NCBI RefSeq assembly: GCF_000524195.1
Contig: NW_020170422.1
Span: forward strand, 4,791-68,790
DNA from: Echinococcus granulosus
Lineage: Eukaryota > Platyhelminthes > Cestoda > Cyclophyllidea > Taeniidae
Reading direction: 5' to 3'
DNA: 64,000 bases
The translations under genes were made by a program, and so were the position numbers. This document shows, in pieces, positions 24,801-36,347 of the stretch; position 1 is the first letter of the stretch; every line of letters starts with the position of its first letter. The notes under the pieces were generated by a model. It did no database searches, was not told the origin of the DNA, and saw only the letters and a program-made list of their open reading frames with translations.

Positions 24801-27800
24801 GCGCCTTACAATAGTAGAGTAAATCAGACGCTGGTGCTTTGTAAAAAAAGATGACAACGAGGGTGCGCAACTCGGACGCATGTGCGCCGACGCGATTTTT
24901 TGTATCAGGCATCAGAGGCCGAAATTCAGTTAGCGCATGATTCACCACTCCCAGTCTCTCTCACACCCTTCTTTCCGGAATCAGGCGCCTAGGACACACG
25001 CGTGTACATGATGAGGACCGAAACAGACACGATGCGTATAGAGCCTCTTAGCGCTTTAGAATCACGCTTCGGATAAACGCACCTATTGGTCAAACGGCAG
25101 ATAGTTTTTAACTGCTCCAACGCCTGTAACAAATTCTTTTGTCTACCATTCTTCATTTTCAAAACAAGTGGCAACGTAAACAATGCAAGGAAGGGAAACG
25201 AAGCCTTTCGATTCAAAGTTGTCTAGACATCGCATTGCCCAACAGCATTAAAGGAAGCGACTGAAGAGGGAAAAGAAAGCTCACCGCTTGGCAAGATCGC
25301 TCATGAAGGTCTTCTCAAAGAGCACAGTGGCACTTTTCTCCTCTACAGGCATATAGGTGTTGATGACCACCCGATTGCTAAGACGTGCCTGTTGTTCTGT
25401 CACCTGTTGCAACGTAGCGTTCTGCTCCTGCAGGTCGTCCAGACTGCCACGGCTGATGTAGGCGATCATCAGATTGTCTCCAGAAGAATAAGATACCAAT
25501 ATAGAGCTCTTACAATAGTCTAATCTAAATCATTACAATCGCCGCCCTTGATGTAAATATGACCACGCTACTCATACTCCCAGCCTCCTACATCGCAATA
25601 ACCTTGTATTTGGACTGTAGTTTCGGATATTCTCATGGGTCTGAAAGCAGCTTTATTAAAAGCGGATAAAAAGTCGAAAACAAGTAACAGAGATAGTAGG
25701 ATGTTGAGAGCCCTACTCTAGAAATCATTGGCCGAAATTAAGGCCAACTATTAGTATAATGTGAATCTAGTTTGATGTGGAAACAGATTCCATTGTAGGA
25801 TAGGATAAGTTGATGGCAAAGCCAAAACGCCAAAGTTGAATATGACAAATTTGGATAAGAAAAAAACGGAAAGCATGGATAGACTAACAATTTGGGAAAT
25901 CACTATGACCCAATTAGAATAACTACTAAATATCCGTGGATGCTCAAATGGCTAAAGTGTGTGATCAAGAGCAGTTTTTTGAAAAGAGTTTCTTGATTCT
26001 TGAAGTTAACATTAACATTGCAGTTCCTCCATTCAAAGAGGTCTTACCAGTAGGTAATCCAAGTCCAGCCAACTCTGGAATGTCATGTTTTTGAGCCTCA
26101 ACAGCATCATGAAGGATTCCAAAAGCCTCCAAAAGAGCTCGAGTATGGTTCGTCTTGGCGACACCGGGGCCCCGCATACTGTACACGTGTTCAGTGAGAA
26201 ACTGCAGAAGCAATGATAATACCGCACTAGTGAACTTTTGCGCATAGCTTAGGAGATACTAAGACAGATTCCCAACCGGCTACAACATACCCCGCTGCTT
26301 TGAGTCCTGTGCCTGAACAGAGTCCGAGGACGAGTCGTTAAAACAAATATTTTGAAAACCCGAAGTAAACCTTATTGTTCAAGGTATAATCAACTGAGAG
26401 GTTACTAAATGTAATAATTCAATCAATTGGATGGAATATGCAATAGCAGGTATCACTAAACTCGGCAATGTCCGGGTGTTCTGGAGGGTTGAAGGCCGAA
26501 AGGTTACGTTAAGAGGGCAAAGCATGACTGAAAAGACGGTAAAGGGTTCTTTAGAAGACACTAAGTATTCCTCAATGTGCTCGTCAAACGCTATCGTAAC
26601 CAGGAATAAGTCTCTGAGACTCGCAAAGTGGTGAAATAAGAACAAAATTTGCTTCTTTATGAAGGTTCATTGATTCCGCAGCGAGCGTTCGACTAAAGTT
26701 GGAATCAGACTGTCATAAACTGACCAATCAGAACAAACTTTTAATAGAAGCGATGAATAAACACGCCATCAAATCTGGAGGATGTGACTGACTACAACAA
26801 AAAGAGCTAAATAAGCATGAACCCAGATTGTCGGGTATGATTGCAACGGAAAAGCACTAGCAAGTGCTAAAAACCGTCTGCGATTTGTTAATATCCATCC
26901 AAAGCCTCAAAATCTGCAACCACCAGCCTCAAAGGTTACAGGTAATTGCAGCCACGGAGAGAGTATGAAAAAATATTGAGATCCCCTCTTATATGCATAC
27001 GTCCTACCTTGTAACCTTAAACCACAATCAAACAGTGGTAAAAATTTGTCATCCTATGCTGCAAAAACCTGTCAATAATATTGTCGCAAAAGCGGAGAAT
27101 AATCACGACCGCAGTGACACACACCAGTTTGGTCTCATGGGTAGCGGGGAGTAGGTGAATAGCGGTGGTGTCGGAAGTAGCTGCGCCAACGGTAGCGACA
27201 CGGGCGGTATCCGAGGCAAGAACGAGCGCCACTCGATCCTTTTCGCTGAGCGACGCAAGCAGTAGACGAGCTATGCGTTGACCTAGCAGCATCCGTGTCT
27301 TGCTCGCCTCGCTTTGATCAAGCACCAACACCAGCCATATCGGTTGTGCCACCACTGAACGCACGAAGACTTCGCTGGTTAAAGCGGAACAGATAGCGGT
27401 GGAAAAACGATGGTTAAAAATCGGATTCGGTGCATTTTACTACTACTGCTACCGATAATCCGCACCATACTACACCAATCGGTACTTATCAAGATTTGCT
27501 TTTTAGGAGTTCAGTATCCCATATAGGGGATCAAAAGTGTTCTAATAGACACACCTCATGTTAAAAAATTCGTAACAACATGGTTTTAGTCTCGATCAGA
27601 CACTGATGTATCCAAAAATGACATCCTGTGGCAGACAAAACCACAGCAATAACAACAGATCGAAAAAATAAGGTTAACAGATATATCAAATGCTAAAAAA
27701 TTGTCCCCGTGAGTCATACCTCCGTTAAAAACCTTGGTCCATATTTCAATTCAAATTGTGCCTAATGACATCGCATTCACAGACCACAGTTCATGCTATT

Positions 27801-29532
27801 CACCGCTAACAGCGGAAGCTCTCACCGATGCCTTAGCTGGTGTACCGATCGACAGTCGTAGAGCGCAGTGAACAGCGAGGGCGGTAGATGTCGCCCAGCC
27901 CTCTGCTTCACTTCCACCGTCGGCCACCCCCAGTTTCGCAACGTCGGCAACAGTGACTGCATCGACGGTGACGGTGGCGGTGACGACGGTGCTGCGGCTG
28001 CAGCAGCGGTGGCAGCAGCAGCCGCAGTAACAGCAAGTGATTCAACCAGAGCTGAGGTGACGGTGGCAGCACGAAAGTTGTGCGCCGGAAACTCGGTATG
28101 GAGACCGGCGGCAGTGATGAAGTAGAGCCACTTCACGTTGGGCCAGTACTCCAGTTGACGACGGAAGCGCTGCGTCAGGTTGTGACCCGGATTAAATGCC
28201 GCCACAGGCAGGTTAAAAGGAATGAGGTCACAGCACTTCCGACGAGACACGCGTGCACCATACAGCGCCTCGTAGCTAAACGAAGGAAAACAGTGTAAAT
28301 GCGTAGTTAGTTGTATACGTTCCACTTTTTTTACTTATTAGAATACGTTAATTACCGCCCATGGCAGACGCTTAAGCACTTCAATGATGCTAGAAATAAA
28401 TGTGTAATACAACATTTCCTGGATCAAAATCCAATGGAGTCTCAATGGAAACACAACAGCTGAACTAAGAATCTGGAAACCCGATATTGCATCTATGAAA
28501 CCTTCGCTGAAGATTGTCAGTAATTGTGAGGAAATTAGTTTGCAAATTTGACCCAGTTATGCGAATGTTCGGAAGACTCGCTTACCGTAAGTCACGCTCG
28601 GAAAGATTACAACAGTCAAACCGGGGTGAGATCGGAGACCTATTGTGCTCTCTGTGGAGTTGGACCACCAAGGCTTGTGGATTGGAGACCAGATGGCCAT
28701 AATGACGCAGGCGAAGGGAAAGCTGATCAACGAGCTAAAAATCAAACAATAATTTATCAATGTTAAACAATAAATTGGTAGGGAAAACCCATAAATACTC
28801 TGCTCTACCGAATCAAGGTCCCACTTGGCAGAGTTTTCGGACTTTGGCTCATACTCCAAACGATCAAAGGCCGCCTGCATTGTCATTGTGCCAAGTTCAT
28901 CACGTGCCAATTTGGAAAATTCGTTCCCCAATATGGAAGCAAAAGAGATAACTTCAGTGCCATTTCCAGCCTGCAAGTGATAAACACTCAGTTGATTGAC
29001 AACACTCCTCGCAACTTAGTCAATCTAGTGCAAAATCACTAATTTGACGCCTTCTTTTCCTTAGTCAGCAATAGGTAGACCATTTCCAAAATCTTAATAT
29101 ACAAGATGTAGTGTGTAAACCGCTTCAACCAATATTTCAGCAACCTGTAGAGGCCCAAAGGCTACCAAACACACATATAATAAATTAAAGTAGCCGGTGT
29201 GCCACTAAATCTTGATAAGTGATGAAAATAAGAGTGCATCAGTTAAAATTACAAAAATGATGCAAGTTTTCAAAAGAACATCCCATCCCCTTCTCGATTT
29301 GCATCATTATCGCTCCCCGTATATTAGATTACTGGATAAACCAATCGGTACTCCATATTAAAAATTCGAAAAGTACTTTTATAAGCATACAACATACCCT
29401 ATTGGTCAAATTCCCCGAGGATACATACACCTGGGAATTCGCGTAACAATTGCAAAAGAATACCACCCCGGTCAATAACACCAGTATAATTTTGCAGTAA
29501 CCCATTAGTATATACAAAGAACCAAAATACAT
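15868..29532 (-). CDS. CACHD1 orthologue (VWA and Cache domain-containing protein 1), 21 exons
   Basis: Exons, 5' to 3' on the minus strand: 29532-29431, 28970-28809, 28734-28586, 28275-27826, 27374-27125, 26201-26048, 25477-25285, 24349-24067, 23865-23482, 23216-22988, 22814-22749, 22674-22588, 22266-21933, 21449-21255, 20717-20202, 20129-19964, 19847-19536, 18953-18503, 18439-17844, 17779-17228, 16206-15868. All junctions are GT-AG with matching phases; total about 1,989 aa against about 1,274 in human CACHD1. Order: signal peptide ([10 protein letters not shown]; alternative Met at 29505); N-terminal DELGTMTMQ and KWLYF; VWA from about residue 300 with a degenerate metal site (DQSEA); two Cache regions (about 490-780 and 880-1250) with [15 protein letters not shown] and [11 protein letters not shown]; Cys cluster ([22 protein letters not shown], about 1285); [19 protein letters not shown]; one TM helix near 1622-1640 after SPVGPVAG; cytoplasmic tail with DHGY and a His-rich end. 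CACHD1 is an alpha2delta-like membrane protein that modulates T-type calcium channels and is linked to Wnt receptor complexes. Exon 11 (66 nt, weak acceptor) keeps frame if skipped. Exon 20 could read through to a stop at 17156. Lineage-specific Ala-, acidic-, Pro- and Tyr/His-rich insertions explain much of the extra length. Confidence 0.9.
16543..16642. other. assembly gap (100 N)
   Basis: Exactly 100 N, a conventional gap of unknown size. It lies in the intron between exons 20 and 21 of the CACHD1-like gene (17227-16207), so coding sequence is not obviously lost, but an extra exon could hide there. Confidence 0.95.
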
Positions 29533-30345
29533 TCATCAACGTCAACAGGTTACTGCATAGACATTTGACAAGCGGCTAGCTGACTTCGCTCCGGACACCA
29601 TCATGAGACCCACTGTTGATTGGCTAAATAAGTTTATTTCATTGTAAACCAATGTTCACTGTTGAAACAAACAACTCAAGGTCATTAAGCTCCAGTGAAC
29701 ATCAAAGATAGACTGTTTTAACCAGTGAAAATAAAGTATAGTTTATCAAATTTTTCGTCATCGATGATAAAATAGCATTTTTGGCGTATTTATTAGTAGG
29801 CGATTTCGCTAACTAAATCAATAGTTGGTTCAAATGCTACTAAACTCCAGACTCTGGGAGCATGAATTTCCATTAAATTCAGATGTAGTTTGTGTACACC
29901 AACATTCACTCACTTTTTACCAATAGAATCTTATCATCATTGGTTTTTAGGCCACGATACCTTAGAGGTCGTATCATTGTGGTCTACATTATAAATCGAG
30001 TGTACTACCATTCATTTTGTAAACTAAACGCATGACCCACTACTTAGCAAACACTATTTTTCTTTACTCTTCTTTTGATACTGCGTTTTCTTCCGGGCTA
30101 TCCTGTAGCTCATAATGCTGTTTTTCAATAATGTAAATATGGTTTGTTTTAGGCGTGCAGGAAGTTGGCCGAGCTGCAAACAGCACAGGAAGCAAATTTT
30201 CTAGAAACTGTATGACTAGCAGGTATGACGCTTCAAGCCTTTCCTATAGTCATAAGTGGTCATAGTGTTACGGCATAATGCATACTGCCAACGTACGTAC
30301 CGAACAGAAGTACAAACCGCGGCGAGTGGTCAAGCATGAAGCTAT

Positions 30346-30445
30346 NNNNNNNNNNNNNNNNNNNNNNNNNNNNNNNNNNNNNNNNNNNNNNNNNNNNNNN
30401 NNNNNNNNNNNNNNNNNNNNNNNNNNNNNNNNNNNNNNNNNNNNN
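30346..30445. other. assembly gap (100 N)
   Basis: Exactly 100 N, size probably arbitrary. It lies between genes. Confidence 0.95.
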
Positions 30446-30596
30446 GCTAACTATACTATCGAAGCATTACACAGGGACTCAACCTCTCACACAGTTTAAT
30501 AATGGCGTACCAATACTTCCATTAAGGTAAAAGTAGACTTAATACTCGGGTAGAATATATAGTTCTGGCGTACAAAGGGGCTTGGAAACTACTGCT

Positions 30597-30640
30597 TTGG
30601 CCCGGAAGACAGGCTGCCCAGCATAGGTAAAACGACGGGG
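30597..30640 (+). repeat. possible remnant of a dispersed repeat
   Basis: TTGGCCCGGAAGACAGGCTG and the following CCCAGC...GGTA resemble 43695-43735 (TGGCCC...GGCC...CCCAGC...GGTA), adjacent to the better-matching repeat pair at 38803-38840 and 43627-43663. Short and diverged. Confidence 0.25.
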
Positions 30641-30785
30641 TCCCTAAGCGGCCTGTTGTCCAAACCTGGAGTTCAATCAATAAGTAGCGTACTATAGTTA
30701 ATTTAAATTTCCTATCAGTAGCATAAATAGTACAAAAATTTGTATTCGTTCATGTAGATGAAATAAACAAAATCAGCACGTTTTG

Positions 30786-33185
30786 TCAAGCCAAAAAGAG
30801 TATTAGCATTGATACAGTAGCAATCATAAAGGCTGTCTTAATTTGACTAGCGGCATTGCAGCCGTCTCTGTCTTGGCAGTAGCAGACTTCGTGGTAGACA
30901 CCTTGATCATCAAACCAATAGCGGCAACCTTTTGCCACTCCTGCAAATAAAATTACTTTCTTCACAAGTAGCCGGAACTGGCATTGTTAAGTAGGTGCAG
31001 ATACCCCATTGCTTTATCGTCACTTGAGCTATGTCATCGGAGCATCGTGGGTTATTTATTTTAGAAAAATTGGAGACTTGCCTACCGTAGTCAGTTCTTG
31101 CGGCACAGCGTCGAGTAATTTTGATCCAACTGAACCAACCCGTGCTTTCCTGGTAGATTTTAATGCAGAAGGTGCCTGGAACACGTGCCTGGAAACTTCC
31201 GCAGTCCACCAGTGCATTCAGTCGTGGCTCAAATCGACGACTCGCTGGACATGTGTCGTCCTCGTTGCTGTCGCATTGGTAGCACAGAATACCGCAGCCT
31301 AAAAGGTATGTGGACGTCCAAATTAGCTTGTGATAGTTTGAAAGGAGGCAGAACTGCGGGAAGAACCATTAGGGCGGAAGAAAAGCTGTTCCGTGTGCCT
31401 CTGATCGCATTCTTTTCTTGGTTAGGGCCGGAGTATGATGAAGTCAATAAAGAGAGCATGCACCGCCTCCAAAGGGGTTCTATGTCTGTCTTTTTAAACT
31501 GCACTGTTGAGTTGAGATTTCACAATATAACCATATAAATGGTAAGAGAGTAGAATTTCGCCAGACACTAAATAGTACGAGCGGAAGCTGTGAGTAGGAG
31601 ACATAAAATTATTCTCCGCGGCTTCCGTGATCCGAATTAAAATTGGGGGTTTTATTTCTGCAGTCATTTGTGGTCCATCTTAAATGGTGAAAATGGCTAA
31701 GGAAGCATGGTGAATGTAAAGCGTTTGAGTGTTCGACAGGCATGAAGAGGACCGGGTTTAGCTTAAAAAAATGAGCCACTGGGAAGAGATTGTTTATTAA
31801 TTTCTATGCGATTATAATCGCCTTTTTAAATCACCTTTTACTAAGCGAAAAAACATGCTATCGGTTATGTCCAATGATCTATGCACCATCCCACTCCTCC
31901 AAGGGACGCACCACTACAGTCTCAGGAGGATGTACTTACCTCGCCTGTGGTGGGTTGTGGACGAAATAATTTACTCGTTTAAGGCCGAACAGGTACGGAC
32001 ACTCGGGTGCGAGACATTTCAATTCTGGATAAGAAACATTCCTTCGGGGGTATCCATGACCAGTGAAATAGTTGAGAGAAGGCTCTGTTCATAGAGGACC
32101 CCACCCATCATACCACACTTTAGGATGGACGAAAGGAATATACTACTCCACCTCATCCTGCAAATTCCCCAGATGATACTTCTCCGAGCAATAAAAGAGA
32201 TGATCAGAAAATGGTGGTGAAGTGGAAATCGGGTACGGCCAAGGCGAAGTTAGTTGCCTTTATGGATAATACGGCCTATAACAGCGATCTTCGCAAATAT
32301 ACGTCCCCTGGAAGAGGACTATAGACTTACAAAGGAAGATTAAGAGGATTTCTTCAGTTAATTTTTATAATGAATCTGTTTGGTTACCGTCTATGTTTGA
32401 TCCACGTCGTGGAAGTGAATCCGACATGTACAGATAACTTATTATGTGGGATTAAAATCTGTTGCCAGTAACACCTTGAAAACCGCTGCGTACCAGGAGG
32501 AGCCGCGAATATTTGATACGAATCGCTACAAGTGCTGCTAAATGCTTAGTTCCAGAGTTTATCCCTTAGAGCGGACGCAGACCATGCTCTTACAGCGCTC
32601 TAGCTCATTTAAAAAGTGGCCTAGTACATTATTCTTATAAGAAATGAACGGTTGATGCAAAAATAGAGCACATTGCAGAACAAAATACTATTTGCTTCCA
32701 GACAATGGCGTGCCGCCATGGCGTTGACGTCACCGCCCATACCCGATTCAGTATTCATCCCTTCTCTCCTGTGACCACCAGCAGAAAACCCGTAAATTTA
32801 GCGCTGAATTTACATTAAAGATGCTTGGTTTTCTAATTACTGTACATCTAGGTTGCAAGATCAGAAGAAAGTCCTAGCCACCGACTAGTTTGGTAAGATT
32901 CCCTGTTAATGAAGTGTCATTGAATCTAAGACGGAATGTGGCAGGAATTTTCTTAGTTAAAATGAACATCCCAAATCAGTACTGAAAGGGGGCACTTTCC
33001 TCTCGCAACGCAGATGGAAACGCAGCTCCGCAAGCATGCACAAAAAACAACCTAGACGGAATGTGGGAGCATGAACAAGATGCAAAAGTCATGGCCACAG
33101 CTGACCCAGTGCGATTAAATGGTTGTAACGTACCTTTTTGAATGAGGACAGTCAGCAGTGCTAACGAGGCAAAAGCAGCTTGCAT
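30786..33185 (-). CDS. Ly6/uPAR three-finger protein, quiver/sleepless-like, GPI-type
   Basis: Three minus-strand exons: 33185-33134, 31298-31086, 30940-30786. Junctions are GT-AG and phase 1 at both introns; product about 139 aa. Exon 1 is a hydrophobic signal peptide (MQAAFASLALLTVLIQK). Exon 2 begins the mature domain with CGILCYQCDS and carries further cysteines (DTC, VDC, TFC, TRRC). Exon 3 holds KGCRYWF and the family's closing pattern CYCQDRDGCNAA, then a hydrophobic tail (MIATVSMLILFLA) ending at the stop, as expected for GPI attachment. The spacing fits quiver/sleepless-type Ly6 proteins, which modulate potassium channels and acetylcholine receptors in insects; that role is not shown here. 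The 1.8-kb first intron makes exon 1 the least certain part, but phase and signal-peptide character agree. It is a small extracellular three-finger fold, not a venom toxin. Confidence 0.82.
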
Positions 33186-34810
33186 TCCGGGTGAAGCCCC
33201 ACTACCACTACCACCACCCAGTGTACCATACTAACCTCAATGTGACAAAGGAGATTTGTTTACTACCGTCGGAACCTTAACAGTCATTGGTCCATCTCGT
33301 CATTGTTTAGCGGGTGGTTCAATAGTGTCCCAGTCAAAATAGCGGTTGGCATATCAGTATGATTCCTTTCAATTAAAAGATCAGCTTTAAAATTTTGGAA
33401 TGGATTTACGAAGAATCTGGAGTTCTTTTCAATCGCGTTTTACAGCGCGGTGTACCTCCATTGGCCACTTTCATTCCAATGCGGAACTTCTACTTCTCAG
33501 GTTATATCTGGTATAGGACTTCATGCTTAAACTCGCTACGGAAGCATGGTTGAGGTGAAGGGCCTTAATTTCCTGTGTGACTCTTAGATTTGTGAGCTGG
33601 TAACCTTGGTGCCAAAGCCGCGTAGAATAGACGAATAGACGCTTCCTTGTGTTTCCTTAGGATCTCATTAACTTTCCCTTCATGCCTTTTTTTGGCATCA
33701 GGAAGAAACTTTGAGGCCAACTGAGGAGCACAATGTCGTCTCGTTCAATGGGACGACTCTGGTAGCGTCATCGGCTGTTTTATCCCGAATACTACCATTT
33801 ACCATCTCATAAAGACTTGCAATACCTTCAAGAGTAGCACAGAAAAGGTGAATATAGCTTAATCAACAATTTTGCTGCCTATTCTGCCTTTGTTACTGAT
33901 ACAGGAGCCAAGTCATAGTACCAACCATAAAGGAACCATTCACAATAATTGCAGATGCTAGCAGACGGGAGGTGGAAATGGCATACGAATTGCCACTTGA
34001 TGTCGCAAAAGCTACTTCCAAACGACCTATATGTCGGGAATTGTTTGCTACCATAGCATAAAATGTAGTTTGTATTATTTTTCTCTTCTATACCCTAGGA
34101 TTTTAATACAGTAATGATCTGGTATACGTAACCATTTTACGCGAACGATAACCCTCCCTTCCGCAGCTAATTCACCATGGAGCTACTTGGGACAGCATCC
34201 TGGCTGTAAAATTAAGAGCAATACTTTAGTACACGCGCGCACTACAATTGAAGCGACCATCAAGGTTTGTGCAACTTCGTCAGCTACACTTGTGCCCACA
34301 TTAACCCCAACTTACTGAATAGCCAAGGAATCATTTGTTGCCCATTCTTTTCCGAACGAAACAAGCCCCACTTCAACTCACTTTGTACTTCAAGGTACAA
34401 ACGCACGGAGCCAAGTCATATGGTAAGCAAGCGAACGTGTGCCACCGCGACAATCGCACCTCACCGATCCCAGCCAGACATCGGACACCCAACATGCATT
34501 TCGTTAAGTTGAAGCTGAAACCCAGACTGCATCCCTACCTGGTTGACCAATATTTATTGCTACTGACCTAAATAAGTAAAATTGTCATGCACTGCACCAA
34601 TGTAAGGTTACCCAGATTCCCATGACTGCAGCGTTCTTGACACGGCAATAGGGTTACCGCTGAATTGCCTTGATGGATCCAAATTTCATGACCCAGGAAA
34701 TCCACAAAGCGGTAACATTTAAAAAGAGGGTGAAAAATAACGCCTAACGGAGCTTTATATAGTGTCGAAGTGCAGGGACGGATGGAGGGAAAAGCATAAA
34801 CACAGTGCCT
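33186..34810. other. intergenic, no gene recognised
   Basis: Between the Ly6-like gene and PSMA2. No exon, RNA gene or repeat that I can support. A minus-strand AATAAA (complement of 34553-34558) about 250 nt past the PSMA2 stop could be its polyadenylation signal. Confidence 0.4.
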
Positions 34811-36347
34811 TTAGGGGATGGTGGCTAGGTAATCCTTGATCTCAGAGGGCTGCAGAACGCGGAAACACGTGTCATTGCACACAGCGATCTCGATGTTGCT
34901 CTCCGTCATCTGACCCTCGAAGCTCTCCTTCAATGTGAGAATGGCTGCGTGCACCGCATCTTCCAACTCCAACTTGTCGTTGTACCTGACCGGAATAAAA
35001 AACAAAAAGCACAGACTAGGTCAAAATCTGGTTTATTAATTGAAAAAGAAAGAAACCACAACTCCCGAGCAGTAAATGTGTGCACCAATTTTCGCCCTAC
35101 CCTGACAAGGAAAAACCAATTACATGGTAGTAAAATACGGTGATTGAATAACCCTATAATCATACCTTAAAGTAAACAAGAATTAATTTTCTTCCTCTAC
35201 AAATGAAAACCTGTTTTGTTTAGCACACCGACATCAAAGAGAATTTCACTCTGCCGCCGCAAAACAAACACAAGGACAAAGAGCACCACCTAACCGACAA
35301 ACCACAAAGAATTTTGCATTATCCTGGTTCCAAATGATGAGCATGACTGGCACATCTAGAGTATTTCTTGACTAACAAAATCCGAGATTTTCAACCTACC
35401 GCTTCTCGAGGAAATTTTTGCCATTCAACGAGTTTTTACCCAGTGCAGTGGCTTTCCAAGGGAAGTAAGTGCCCTAAGCGGAAAAAATACATATTTTAAG
35501 GTAAAATTACCCAGATGAAAATAGGATTTTGTTGATCATATTGTAAGCAAAAAATTCAGAGGTTTGAAGTTTTCTTGCTTGGTTCATTTAGAAATTCTTT
35601 CAACAATTAGAACTCACGGAAGGGTCGCATTGATAGAGATAGGCTCGATCGGAATTGTGATCCCAACCAGCAATGAGTAATGAGACACCAAATGGTCGTA
35701 CACCCCTACAAAGTGGAAATCGTACAGATGTCAAAAACAGTTAATGACTTAAAAATACCCATCAGTAGAAAGTTTAGGCTTTTCAGCCGCATTGCTTGCA
35801 TGCTGGAAAAAGGAACAGCGCATGTTTTACCACGGTAAACTTTGTGGACTACTTACTACTGGAAGGAGGCAAACAAAATGATTGAAAAAGCTCTAGTCGT
35901 AAAAGAAGTAAACTGATCGTTAACCAACAATGAAATTAACATACCCTGACTGGGTGTATTCTTGCATGACAGCAGCAATGCGGGTAACTAGTTGCTCGGG
36001 AGAAATGGACTCATCATAAGCTAGCTGATAAGCCTGTGCGCATTTCCGAGCTTGTTTAACAAGAACCCTGTAATCTGGAGACAAGCCACTGTACACCATT
36101 CCCACGGAGTTGGTTATGGGTTCAATGCGGGAGATTGAAGATTCATCAATCAACTCAGAATTGAACTTCTTTTCGACAGCTAACACAACGCCGTTAGAAG
36201 CACGGATGCCAACGGATGGAGCACCGCATTCAGCGGCTTTTAATGCATATTCAATTTGGAGCAGTTTTCCAGATGGGCTAAAAATGAGAAAAGTAGCTAC
36301 AAAACTCACCTGAATGTCGTTAGAGAAAAGCTGTACCGCTCCGTCAT
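34811..36347 (-). CDS. PSMA2: 20S proteasome subunit alpha type-2
   Basis: Five minus-strand exons: 36347-36310, 36277-35945, 35705-35618, 35473-35400, 34985-34811. All introns are GT-AG and the phases join to a 235-aa protein, against 234 in human PSMA2. The start [12 protein letters not shown] followed by [13 protein letters not shown] is the alpha-type N-terminal signature, which gates the 20S core. Further landmarks are [56 protein letters not shown] and [19 protein letters not shown], ending KDYLATIP. Alpha subunits are structural ring members without the catalytic N-terminal Thr, and none is present. Intron 1 is only 32 nt (36278-36309); without removing it the N-terminal signature is lost, so the intron is real. 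An AG lies 2 nt before the ATG, compatible with trans-splicing. The gene looks intact. Confidence 0.96.
36278..36309 (-). other. 32-nt intron of PSMA2
   Basis: Begins GTGAGT and ends TTTTTAG on the minus strand. It sits exactly where the conserved alpha-subunit sequence SLTTF/SPSGKL is joined. Confidence 0.9.

Larger units (their letters stand above)
29533..30785. other. intergenic with assembly gap
   Basis: Upstream of the CACHD1-like first exon and downstream of the Ly6-like gene. It includes a 100-N gap at 30346-30445 and a possible short repeat remnant at 30597-30640. No coding exon is recognised. Confidence 0.5.
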
